Notes under the pieces: generated by a model
Database searches by the model: none
What the model was told of the DNA's origin: nothing
What the model saw: only the letters and a program-made list of their open reading frames with translations
Made by a program: the position numbers and the translations under genes
Shown: piece after piece, positions 1-7,213 of the stretch
Numbering within the stretch: position 1 is the stretch's first letter
Layout: every line of letters begins with the position of its first letter
Source of the DNA: Methanobacteriota archaeon
GTDB taxonomy: Archaea > Thermoplasmatota > Poseidoniia > Poseidoniales > Poseidoniaceae
Length of the DNA: 9,966 nucleotides
Assembly: GCA_002727515.1 (NCBI GenBank)
Contig: PBXF01000049.1
Span: forward strand, 5,834-15,799
Direction: 5' to 3'

Positions 1-22
1 TCAACACAAGAGTTCTAGTCAT
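1..22 (-). CDS. Possible 5' end of a gene cut by the window edge (start codon plus six codons)
   Basis: On the minus strand, 44 bases after the priL stop, an ATG opens at base 22 and reads M-T-R-T-L-V-L before the window ends. A basic residue followed by a hydrophobic run is typical of the first beta strand of many cytosolic enzymes, but seven residues cannot identify a family. The purine-rich stretch GGCGGCGATTGAAAG lies just upstream and contains no convincing Shine-Dalgarno. If the call is right, the gene is co-directional with priL and probably in the same transcript. It could equally be a chance ATG. Confidence 0.3.
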
Positions 23-66
23 CTTTCAATCGCCGCCTTTGGTAGTGCTGACGCGCTTCACATTCA

Positions 67-1245
67 TCAAGCATCGCCTGAATTGTCAGGACTTTGATTT
101 GTTTCTACACTACCCTGAAGTTTTCTCCGCCTCTGTTTTGCTCTGATGTACTTTAGAGGATGATCCATCCAAGGTTGGTCGCACAAACGATCATCTCCAG
201 TTTGCACAGCGCAATTGTGGTTTATTTTCAATTTAGAACAGCCTGAGGGAACGTATTCTCTCTCGTAGACATGTCCAACTTGATAAGAGGTCGTGGACTC
301 ACTAAAATCAGGAGCATTTCTGAAAAAGTCCACAGTTGATTCTTGAGGTATGCCAATACATCTTGATATCGAAGCCAAGAATACTCTTCCAAAGTGATTA
401 ACGTTTACACCTTGGGACAATTCACCAATTGCCTTTCTCATGCAAGGAGGCCAATCTTCTTCTCCAGCTCCAATTAATGCAATAGTCTCGGCGGTTTTTG
501 ATGCAACTAGACCTCTTATCATTCCTACCGGCTCGGAAAGACGAATCAACAAAGATTCGTCCATTTTACCCATTTTGTCCATTGCATCATTTTTGATGTC
601 TTCTTTCATCCGTTCTCTTAGCAGGCGAGCGATTTTTTTGTTGGAAGAATACCTTTCTCCCTCGTCGAATAATCTAACCCAACCATCACTTATGTCGCAA
701 TTTGGCAATCTCCATCTTGAACCTGTAATTCCCGTGCATAATTCAATGAAGTCGGCTAAACCTATACTCCATACGCCGTTTTTGTATTCGACCTCTGACA
801 AATATGTATTTGCCACATCAATTAATATTGAATCTCTTTCCAGTATATTCTGAGCCCTTTCAGCTTCTGCTTGAGCCCATCTAGAAATTAAGCGCTCATC
901 CTCACTAGCACCCACAACCAATCTAGCGTAGTAAAACGAAAAAGCCTCCAATAAACGACCTTCCTCGGTATGTATGTCACCAACGGATGCTAGTGAGACA
1001 CCATCGTCGCTGTCTACGGAATCAACTAAGCGAGAACGCGCTCTGATTCTTGCACGTTCCATGAAGACTCCATCGAGTAATTCATCGATGTCGATTGAAT
1101 GCTTTGCTGCTAGACCTGAAATCCAACCTCGAGCCTGAGGCAGAAATGGGTATCTCGCTAGAGTTACCTCATCATTGATGTCTGGAATAGTCAGTGGCTT
1201 GGGCACGGAAATGGACTGAAAGCGGAGGCATTTGAACCCTCTCAT
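67..1245 (-). CDS. priL: DNA primase large subunit PriL (iron-sulfur)
   Basis: This is the regulatory subunit of the archaeal/eukaryotic-type primase. It partners with the catalytic PriS to make the RNA primers for replication. What is seen, numbering from the ATG at 1245 (392 aa): the family N-terminal signature LARYPFLPQARGWI at about 29-42, a helical middle, and a C-terminal domain with four cysteines in the family pattern: PPCMRKAI (C268), SGC (C336), NHNC (C345) and RLC (C355). In this family these four cysteines bind a 4Fe-4S cluster. The conserved NAPDF and YQVGHVY segments lie between the first and second. A basic, then polar and probably disordered tail ends the protein. The frame stays open to an ATG at 1326 (27 more residues), but that start would lie inside the divergent mptE gene, so 1245 is preferred. 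There is no clear Shine-Dalgarno. The assignment is firm; only the start is uncertain. Confidence 0.93.
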   Translation of the reverse strand: MRGFKCLRFQSISVPKPLTIPDINDEVTLARYPFLPQARGWISGLAAKHSIDIDELLDGVFMERARIRARSRLVDSVDSDDGVSLASVGDIHTEEGRLLEAFSFYYARLVVGASEDERLISRWAQAEAERAQNILERDSILIDVANTYLSEVEYKNGVWSIGLADFIELCTGITGSRWRLPNCDISDGWVRLFDEGERYSSNKKIARLLRERMKEDIKNDAMDKMGKMDESLLIRLSEPVGMIRGLVASKTAETIALIGAGEEDWPPCMRKAIGELSQGVNVNHFGRVFLASISRCIGIPQESTVDFFRNAPDFSESTTSYQVGHVYEREYVPSGCSKLKINHNCAVQTGDDRLCDQPWMDHPLKYIRAKQRRRKLQGSVETNQSPDNSGDA

Positions 1246-1274
1246 TGATGAAATAGTTTGGGCTCGGCTGTTGT
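1246..1274. promoter_or_regulatory. Very short divergent intergenic spacer between priL and mptE
   Basis: Only 29 bases separate the preferred priL start (1245, minus) from the mptE start (1275, plus). An A/T-rich patch, GAAATAGTTT at 1250-1259, lies about 16-25 bases upstream of the mptE ATG, so it could act as a weak TATA element for a leaderless mptE transcript. The priL TATA element would have to lie at or inside the first mptE codons. Neither start has a convincing Shine-Dalgarno. Promoter placement here is inferred from spacing only. Confidence 0.35.
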
Positions 1275-1913
1275 ATGAGGCCAGTTGATGATAGACTGGT
1301 GACAATTCAGGACGAAATCCGTACATCGTTCAATTGGGATATTTCAGAAGATATCGAAAGCGCACAAAATCTTGCGGATTCATGCGACAATCCAAAACCG
1401 AAAATACATTTTTCTGGAATTGTAACCGTTGTGGGAGCAAACGCACCACCAAACTTTATTCCAAAGAACCCAACAATTGTTGCAGATGGTGCTATTGGGG
1501 CGATTAATGACTATTCTATGGTACACTTGCTAGTTAGTGATGGTGATGGTTTTCCATATATCCAAAATGCAATAGAAGCAAGAATTCCAATATGTCTTCA
1601 TGCACATGGACACAATCAAGAAGAGTGGGAAAAAGTATTGCATTTGGCAGGTGAAGATTATCCAATTCTATTAACTCATCAGACACCTCTTACCATTGAA
1701 AATATGAGCAATCCTGGCGGATTTACAGATGGCGATCGAGCCGTTTGCATAGCATTTGCTTTGGGCGCAGATAGTGTAGAGCTAGTGGGCTTTTCAACAA
1801 AGGAAGTAGGACAATGGTCAGGAGTAACTGATTCAAAACGAAAACTAATCAAGTTAAAGTGGATGAATAGAGTGTTGCAAATGCTAAATCTGGGGGTTTC
1901 TGATGAAGAATAA
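1275..1913 (+). CDS. mptE: 6-hydroxymethyl-7,8-dihydropterin diphosphokinase, archaeal MptE type (DUF115)
   Basis: The family transfers diphosphate from ATP to 6-hydroxymethyl-7,8-dihydropterin. This is a step in making tetrahydromethanopterin or folate-like one-carbon carriers, and in many archaea it replaces bacterial FolK. What is seen in 212 aa, close to the usual length: a glycine-rich strand-loop VVGANAPP (52-59), ADGAIGA (70-76), an acidic metal-binding-type loop SDGDG (88-92), HAHGHNQEEW (109-118), the hallmark GGFTDGDRA (148-156), and a basic C-terminal helix from about 186. As I recall the family, the acidic loop is usually TDLDG, so SDGDG is a mild deviation that keeps the aspartates. 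The ATG at 1275 gives an N-terminus of normal length, including the SFNWD segment before the first motif. The 3' end overlaps the next gene by 11 bp, suggesting translational coupling. Confidence 0.88.
   Translation: MRPVDDRLVTIQDEIRTSFNWDISEDIESAQNLADSCDNPKPKIHFSGIVTVVGANAPPNFIPKNPTIVADGAIGAINDYSMVHLLVSDGDGFPYIQNAIEARIPICLHAHGHNQEEWEKVLHLAGEDYPILLTHQTPLTIENMSNPGGFTDGDRAVCIAFALGADSVELVGFSTKEVGQWSGVTDSKRKLIKLKWMNRVLQMLNLGVSDEE
1892..1896 (+). promoter_or_regulatory. Shine-Dalgarno-like G-run for the membrane protein gene
   Basis: Five Gs inside the last mptE codons sit six bases before the ATG at 1903. This is a plausible ribosome-binding site for re-initiation on the overlapping downstream gene and supports that start. 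A G-run is only a partial match to the anti-Shine-Dalgarno. Confidence 0.4.
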
Positions 1914-2472
1914 TCTGTGGGTATGGGTAATTGCATTGATTATTGTCAATACAGGATGGTACTTCGCAAGTCAACAAGGAGCATCCCAAGAAATCAACAG
2001 GCCTGGTGCTGATTTTTCGACTTCAAGAAATGCAGCAGTTTCTTCATTCATAGGAGACACATCAGAAATCGAAGTTTCTCATTGTTTTGAGTCAACCAAC
2101 GGGACTAAACTAAACGCCTCTGTTCAAATCGAAAGAGATTCAAAAATTATTTACAAATGGGAAGGAACTACAGATGACGGCTGTATAATCGAAATAATCG
2201 AGTCAGAAGATGGTAAATTAGTGATTTATACCGTAGTTGATGAGGGAGTAGAGTCTACAGTAACGTTGGTTACATGGCCATTAAAGTCATCTTTTATTCC
2301 TGGTGTTGTTTTATTTTCAGTCCTCACAATCGCAGTCGCTTATGGAGAGGTGTTTGTGAAAAAAGTAGTGAAAAATAAGATAGAAAAAGCGACAGTAGTA
2401 GAATCCGAAACGATAAGTGTCGAAGTACATCAAGATACATCGAGTATCTGGCAGGATCCCGTAAAATTGTAA
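1903..2472 (+). CDS. Unrecognised two-helix membrane protein with an external domain
   Basis: I do not recognise a family. The 189-aa protein has a hydrophobic helix at about 5-22 (tryptophan-rich start, VWVIALIIVNTGW) and a second at about 129-149 (SSFIPGVVLFSVLTIAVAYG), followed by a strongly basic stretch, KKVVKNK. By the positive-inside rule, both ends should be cytoplasmic and residues 23-128 outside. That outer part is polar and probably beta-rich, and it contains two cysteines (C61, C94) that could form a disulfide. The N-terminal helix could also be a signal anchor; no lipobox cysteine follows it. The last ~30 residues are acidic/polar. The gene overlaps mptE by 11 bp in another frame, and its TAA directly abuts the polC stop on the other strand. 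Coupling to mptE suggests co-expression, not a shared function. It is likely a real gene, because the frame is open throughout with consistent protein features. Confidence 0.75.
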   Translation: MKNNLWVWVIALIIVNTGWYFASQQGASQEINRPGADFSTSRNAAVSSFIGDTSEIEVSHCFESTNGTKLNASVQIERDSKIIYKWEGTTDDGCIIEIIESEDGKLVIYTVVDEGVESTVTLVTWPLKSSFIPGVVLFSVLTIAVAYGEVFVKKVVKNKIEKATVVESETISVEVHQDTSSIWQDPVKL

Positions 2473-5400
2473 TCACAGGAAATCTGCTAAACTCATTTGT
2501 TTAGCTCTGTCATTATTGAACAGGCTCTCTACACTATCTGCTAACCATTCAACATTTTGTAGAGTGTATTGGTCAACCCCATATGTGTCGATAACGTGTT
2601 TTGTAACTTGGATATATTTTCTCACGGCACCCTCAGTAACAGTTAGAGCGAGGTTTCCATTACACAATTCACCCTCGGCTTTCTTGACACCAAAAGAAGC
2701 CATACCCTTGCCTGTGTATGATGATGATTGAATGCATTTTGCAGCTAAAGGCATTCTTCTGTAGGAATGTCCACATTTCAGGCATCTTACTTTTTGTCTG
2801 GTAAAAGCAACTAGGTTTCCACGTAAATCAGGTAAGAAATGCGATCTAATTACTGTAGATGCAACAGTTCTTACATTGACAGAACGAAGACGTTGCCCGA
2901 GTTCCAATTGCCCATTCATCTTGTCAATCATTGTTTCCAGTGTCTTGTATGCTGAGAGAGGTGGGCCCTCAGACATACTTGCGGTATTGTGGGTGAAACC
3001 CAATCCCCTTACTGCAGCAGGAGTTCCGAGACGTCGTTCGACAAAGTCCATTTTATCGGCCAATTCCTTTGGATGAGGCTGCAATAAAGTAGCCTCATAG
3101 AACCATCTCTCATAGAACCAAGCGGAATCAACATTCAATGCTTCTTTGTCAACTTCGGTTGGATTTAATTTCGTTGTCAGAACAAGTGGTGCATCCATTT
3201 GTCCACCTCTATTTGCAGGGAGAATCTCTCTGCTAAAATTCAACAAACCATCCATCAGTAGCATTATTGCGTCTTCATCTCCATCGCAATTTCGCCTTTT
3301 TGCAGCATGGAATAATGGATGTGCATAACCTCCAGAACTATCTGAAAATCCTATCAATCTGGATAAAACACCTCCGGATGTGTGTGGGGCTAGAGCACAA
3401 ATGAGATGCCCAACTAAATCTGTATGTTCTTCAACATGGTAGTACGGCTCCATTCCGTAAAATTTCACCAATAATTCGTCAACATACTGTGCTGCTCTCA
3501 CAAAATAATCAGCGCCGCTTTTTGCTAAAATGAAGTCCTGCGGGAATATTTCGAGCATTTGGTCACCGCTTTGCAACTCATTTCCAAAGCAATCATGAGT
3601 GTACCCTAAATGTTTCAATTGCCCCCATTCAACACCGATTTCATCGGGAGTGAAGTGAGTTACCGGCACATCACTCATATCGAAACGAATGGTTCCATCT
3701 CTGAACACAGGTAATTTGTGCTTGGCTCTAAGTATCCCTTTGGCCATCGGCTCAGGGGTTTGATTTTTACTCATCAATTTCTTCAGGCCTTTGAATTGTT
3801 GAGGGACTCGGTCTAATCCGAGGCTTAACCGGGCATCTTCAATCAAATTTTCAATCTGAACAGTCTGAATTTCTCCTAGTCTTCGTGAGTTAGAGTTTTC
3901 ACCAGGCTTTCTGATTTCTGTTCTACCTCCACATATTTCTCCTACCTTTTCCTCTCCAAAATCGTCTAGTTTTCTATGGTGACAATTAATCATAGGAGAT
4001 TTTCTATTACAAACCTTACAGAATCTAACACCGACTTGAACCCTTATTTCCTTTTGCAGTGCTGCATTTGGAATCAATCGTTGATTCCCACCTTCTAGAG
4101 CAATGGGGAATAGCGAATGAACTGTAGGTTTCTCCCTAGGGGCACTTTTTTCAGGACGCCCCATTCTGCATCCGATCCTAGTTGGCGCTGCATGCTCCCA
4201 TCTTATGCGTGATAATTTTCGAATTTGAGTTAGTATGCCGTCTACAAGATAATCATCTTTCATAGTTTGAGCCCAGAAGTATTTATCATCATCCTTTGGA
4301 CCTGGGTCTTCGATTTTATCAGCAGCGATCTGTCCAATTTGGTCAGTTTCTGCAATACCTAGACCCCGCTGCCTAGCATCAGTTTCTGCAGCAATTCTAG
4401 CAGTGGACTTCTTTTTACCAAGTTCATCTAATCTTGATAATTCTTCGTCTAAAATTTGTTTAGCGGTTTTCAACTCTTCAATTCTCTCTTTGAATGTAGC
4501 TTCACAGTCTTCAATTTTTATTGGTTTTTTACCCTTGTAGCCAAACCCTAAACCATCTAACATAGCCTGCCACCCGCTGGTAATAACCAAATTATTCCCA
4601 TCGTGATGGTGCGGTAGACCAAGTAGTAAAACCGCACCTTTGACCAATCCGTGTTGGATAAGAGTCCAACCTTCTGGTACTTTGTTATCGAAAATAGCAT
4701 TTTCAATTTTGATGTTTATTCCTGGAACCGTATCATAATCGATTTCTGTAATGTGCTCAGGTTCTAAGACTTCCATGATATCGGAATTCCATCCCTTAAC
4801 AGCATCAACAAAGATCAGATTGTCGCCTCTAATTGTGGCGGTTTCTATCGATTCTAGTAAGGCTAATGTCCACTCTATTGGCAGGTCTTTCCACCATGGA
4901 TTGTGGGGCGAAATTAGTGATGTTGAGAATCGAATTGCAATTTCTTTTGCAGCATCCCAACTTGGTGTTATATCAATTAGGTAATCGCGCCACTTCCTTC
5001 TAACTTCAAATCTAGTGTGTAAATCAATTCCCATGCTAGTTGGAAGCCCAGGGATTCCTACTGGAATTTCATCTTTTTTCAATGACATTATTTTACAAAA
5101 ATCCTCTACCGCTTGATTACTGTCCAATGCATCGATTAAATCTGCAGCCCACCAATCTGAATTGTAACCCGCTGGAACCAAATTTTTGTTGTTCTCCATA
5201 AATTCTCCATAACCAAGCACCAATTCTCCGTTATCCCATATCGTTGAAACGTCATCGCGTATCAATTTGAATTCATTTATCGAATCATATCTCTTGAATG
5301 TTCCATCCTTCAGAATCACCATTGGTCCCTCAGCGACATCACAGGGAGTTATTGCGCAAGCCTTCCCTGGCCTCTCAATTTTCATTTGTGTTCCAACTGC

Positions 5401-6549
5401 TAAAAAATCATCCATGGCAGACATACTGACTGGATTACAGGAACCTGCAGCAAGGCCAGATGGTCTTGCGCGACCATACCTCAACCTAAATCCACCAGGC
5501 ATTAATGGCGCTCCAAAAACGGGTCTTCCAGCGATTACATCCTTCATGAATTTCTCATCCATGGGAACCATACGAGATTTGAACACCTTTCTATCACTCT
5601 TCTCATCTGATGATTTGCCTTTGTTTGCAAATGTAGAAATGAAATCCCATCCAGGAATATTCAACCTTTCAGTGTGCTTCTGGATTTTAGGTGCTTTGAG
5701 GCATAACCCCTCTCCTATTACGAGTAATACTCCACCCCTTATTCTTGGTTCATCGATATTTCTAACTCTGCCATATCCTGCACATTCAATGTCTTCTGTT
5801 GATTCACCATTTACCATAATTGGACAGGCTCTTACAATCGTATCGATTTCAGTAGGGGATGGCCTATATTGCAGACCTTTACGATATAGTCCAAACTCTT
5901 CCTTTACTCTCTCTACTTCATCATCAGTGGGATTGTATGCATCAACTCCGAGTTCGATTCTGATCATATCTGCGATTAAAACAGCCAATGCTTGTGCAGT
6001 TCCCCCGGCTGCTCTAATTGGGCCTGCAAAATGCACTGAAACAAATTGGGAGCCATCGATATTCGATAACAATCGAACCTCACTTATTCCTTCGAGGGGT
6101 GCTACTAGAACCGCTTCTGTTAGAATGGCAAGACCTACTCTGAGTCCTACATCGATACTTTTCTGCAAACCGTAACCATTTTGTTTGAAAGATTTAGCTA
6201 CCTGTGCAGCCATTTTGATAGAGGTTGTTTCACGGTCGTTATCAAGTAAAAATTTACGAATATCTTCTGCAACTTCAAAACCATCTAAATGCTCAACCAG
6301 AAGTTTTTCAGTTCTACTTGCTAGGTCGGATGCTCTAGGAATTTCTACCTCAGTAGAAAAGTCCAAACCTTTCTTTTTGGCTTTGTCTGCAATTTTATAT
6401 GCCTCCTCAGTCCTCTCTTCTAACCATTTATCGTAGACATCTAATTCATTTTGAATTCTGTCGAGGTCGATGCCCAACAATGGGCTGTGTATACCTACCT
6501 CGCCACCATTCGACATCGCTATCCATTCGCGGTTCTGCCGGTGGCTCAT
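2473..6549 (-). CDS. polC: DNA polymerase D large subunit DP2 (catalytic)
   Basis: This is the polymerising subunit of archaeal family-D replicase, working with the small exonuclease subunit DP1 and PCNA. What is seen, numbering from the ATG at 6549 (1358 aa): an N-terminal helical region with the family's EEAYKIADKAKKKGLD and EIPRASDLASR; FAGPIRAAGGTAQALAV near 175-190; APTRIGCRMGRPEK near 788-800; a cysteine cluster C844, C847, C856, C873; the catalytic NCDGDED at 1087-1093, whose aspartates D1089 and D1091 correspond to the metal ligands of the double-psi beta-barrel active site; a second cysteine cluster C1256, C1259, C1272, C1296; and a C-terminal PCNA-binding-like QMSLADFL. It is somewhat longer than I recall for the family, owing partly to a charged insert at about 684-760. 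No intein interrupts the catalytic motif, a known insertion site. Alternative starts are GTG at 6561 and ATG at 6516; 6549 suits a leaderless start. The identity is certain. Confidence 0.97.
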   Translation of the reverse strand: MSHRQNREWIAMSNGGEVGIHSPLLGIDLDRIQNELDVYDKWLEERTEEAYKIADKAKKKGLDFSTEVEIPRASDLASRTEKLLVEHLDGFEVAEDIRKFLLDNDRETTSIKMAAQVAKSFKQNGYGLQKSIDVGLRVGLAILTEAVLVAPLEGISEVRLLSNIDGSQFVSVHFAGPIRAAGGTAQALAVLIADMIRIELGVDAYNPTDDEVERVKEEFGLYRKGLQYRPSPTEIDTIVRACPIMVNGESTEDIECAGYGRVRNIDEPRIRGGVLLVIGEGLCLKAPKIQKHTERLNIPGWDFISTFANKGKSSDEKSDRKVFKSRMVPMDEKFMKDVIAGRPVFGAPLMPGGFRLRYGRARPSGLAAGSCNPVSMSAMDDFLAVGTQMKIERPGKACAITPCDVAEGPMVILKDGTFKRYDSINEFKLIRDDVSTIWDNGELVLGYGEFMENNKNLVPAGYNSDWWAADLIDALDSNQAVEDFCKIMSLKKDEIPVGIPGLPTSMGIDLHTRFEVRRKWRDYLIDITPSWDAAKEIAIRFSTSLISPHNPWWKDLPIEWTLALLESIETATIRGDNLIFVDAVKGWNSDIMEVLEPEHITEIDYDTVPGINIKIENAIFDNKVPEGWTLIQHGLVKGAVLLLGLPHHHDGNNLVITSGWQAMLDGLGFGYKGKKPIKIEDCEATFKERIEELKTAKQILDEELSRLDELGKKKSTARIAAETDARQRGLGIAETDQIGQIAADKIEDPGPKDDDKYFWAQTMKDDYLVDGILTQIRKLSRIRWEHAAPTRIGCRMGRPEKSAPREKPTVHSLFPIALEGGNQRLIPNAALQKEIRVQVGVRFCKVCNRKSPMINCHHRKLDDFGEEKVGEICGGRTEIRKPGENSNSRRLGEIQTVQIENLIEDARLSLGLDRVPQQFKGLKKLMSKNQTPEPMAKGILRAKHKLPVFRDGTIRFDMSDVPVTHFTPDEIGVEWGQLKHLGYTHDCFGNELQSGDQMLEIFPQDFILAKSGADYFVRAAQYVDELLVKFYGMEPYYHVEEHTDLVGHLICALAPHTSGGVLSRLIGFSDSSGGYAHPLFHAAKRRNCDGDEDAIMLLMDGLLNFSREILPANRGGQMDAPLVLTTKLNPTEVDKEALNVDSAWFYERWFYEATLLQPHPKELADKMDFVERRLGTPAAVRGLGFTHNTASMSEGPPLSAYKTLETMIDKMNGQLELGQRLRSVNVRTVASTVIRSHFLPDLRGNLVAFTRQKVRCLKCGHSYRRMPLAAKCIQSSSYTGKGMASFGVKKAEGELCNGNLALTVTEGAVRKYIQVTKHVIDTYGVDQYTLQNVEWLADSVESLFNNDRAKQMSLADFL
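3094..3120. repeat. Short in-frame tandem duplication inside polC
   Basis: The 12-mer CTCATAGAACCA occurs at 3094-3105 and again at 3109-3120, a 15-base period. It encodes two copies of the aromatic block WFYE (W-F-Y-E-R-W-F-Y-E-A) shortly after the catalytic motif of DP2. It stays in frame and may be a slipped-strand duplication of five codons or simply conserved protein sequence. Confidence 0.6.
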
Positions 6550-6561
6550 AAGGTCTACCAC

Positions 6562-6603
6562 TGAACGCAGGTTGTATTGAAAAGGTTCATTCGCTTCTGA
6601 TTA
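6562..6603. promoter_or_regulatory. Divergent promoter region between polC and pyrE
   Basis: The region between the two genes (54 bases between the polC ATG at 6549 and the pyrE ATG) has no clear Shine-Dalgarno on the pyrE side. An A/T-rich core, TTGTATTGAAAA at 6571-6582, lies about 22-33 bases upstream of both the pyrE ATG (6604) and the polC ATG (6549). That is the spacing expected for archaeal TATA elements serving leaderless transcripts in both directions. The two promoters would share or overlap the same core. This is inferred from position and composition only. Confidence 0.45.
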
Positions 6604-7209
6604 ATGGCTTACAATATGTCGGTGCCGCCATCATTGCGTTTGGATGAAAGATGGACAAAATTAGTAGAAATGGTACGAGAACTTGCATTTCTAGACGGTG
6701 GTTCAGACGATGCCTTCACTCTAGCTAGTGGCCGAAATTCACGATGGTTTTTCGACATGAAACCAGTTATGATGCATCCAGATGCAGGAAGGTTGGTTGG
6801 CGAATTAATGAATATGAGGTGCGACGAAATTACGGCTGACTTTGTAGGAGGATTAGAACTCGGAGCTGTGCCTTTGACTGCTTTGGTAATAGCAACAGAC
6901 TACGAATCAAAACGCAGAGGTTTCATGGTTAGAAAAGAGGCTAAAGGCCGAGGTGGGCGCAAAACGAACAACCCCCCTGGGGTGGAAGGTACTTCTATCG
7001 CAAATGGAGGGGATGTAATAATTCTTGAAGACGTCACAACCACGGGAGGATCTGCGATTCAAGCGGTCAAAAAAATAGAATCAGTGACCTCATGCAAAGT
7101 TGTTGCTGTGATTAGTATTCTCGATAGGGAAGAAGGCGGAAAGGAAGCTTTCGAAGCCGAAGGCATTCATTTTGAAAGCATATTGTGCAGAACTGATATC
7201 TCAGGGTGA
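6604..7209 (+). CDS. pyrE: Orotate phosphoribosyltransferase
   Basis: It joins orotate to PRPP to give orotidine 5'-monophosphate, the fifth step of de novo pyrimidine synthesis, in the cytosol. What is seen in 201 aa, typical for a stand-alone enzyme: FTLASGRNSRWFFDMK (38-53), the segment that contacts orotate and PRPP in this family; FVGGLELGAVPLTA (80-93); a lysine-rich mobile catalytic loop FMVRKEAKGRGGRK (107-120); and the PRPP-binding signature VIILEDVTTTGGSA (138-151) with its acidic pair E142-D143. There is no OMP decarboxylase domain, so this is not a fused UMP synthase. ATG at 6604 is the first start; an in-frame ATG at 6616 is possible and would remove four residues. The methyltransferase gene follows directly and is probably in the same transcript. 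Confidence 0.95.
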   Translation: MAYNMSVPPSLRLDERWTKLVEMVRELAFLDGGSDDAFTLASGRNSRWFFDMKPVMMHPDAGRLVGELMNMRCDEITADFVGGLELGAVPLTALVIATDYESKRRGFMVRKEAKGRGGRKTNNPPGVEGTSIANGGDVIILEDVTTTGGSAIQAVKKIESVTSCKVVAVISILDREEGGKEAFEAEGIHFESILCRTDISG

Positions 7210-7210
7210 T
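7204..7210 (+). promoter_or_regulatory. Ribosome-binding site spanning the pyrE stop, deciding the methyltransferase start
   Basis: GGGTGAT straddles the pyrE TGA and matches the GGTGAT part of the extended archaeal Shine-Dalgarno. It lies three bases before the TTG at 7214 (five from the core GGTG). The alternative TTG at 7172 has no comparable site and would overlap pyrE by 38 bp, so the downstream TTG is preferred. Confidence 0.5.
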
Positions 7211-7213
7211 TTT

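Noticed and set aside
440..853. A 137-codon plus-strand frame opposite priL
   Set aside because: It is antisense to conserved primase sequence, has no ribosome-binding site, and shows no coherent protein features.
1679..1936. An 85-codon minus-strand frame opposite the mptE end
   Set aside because: It shadows the conserved GGFTDGDRA region of mptE.
5267..6175. A 302-codon open frame on the plus strand
   Set aside because: It lies entirely antisense to well-conserved DP2 sequence. Its translation is Ser/Pro-rich with no recognisable motif, as expected for a shadow frame.
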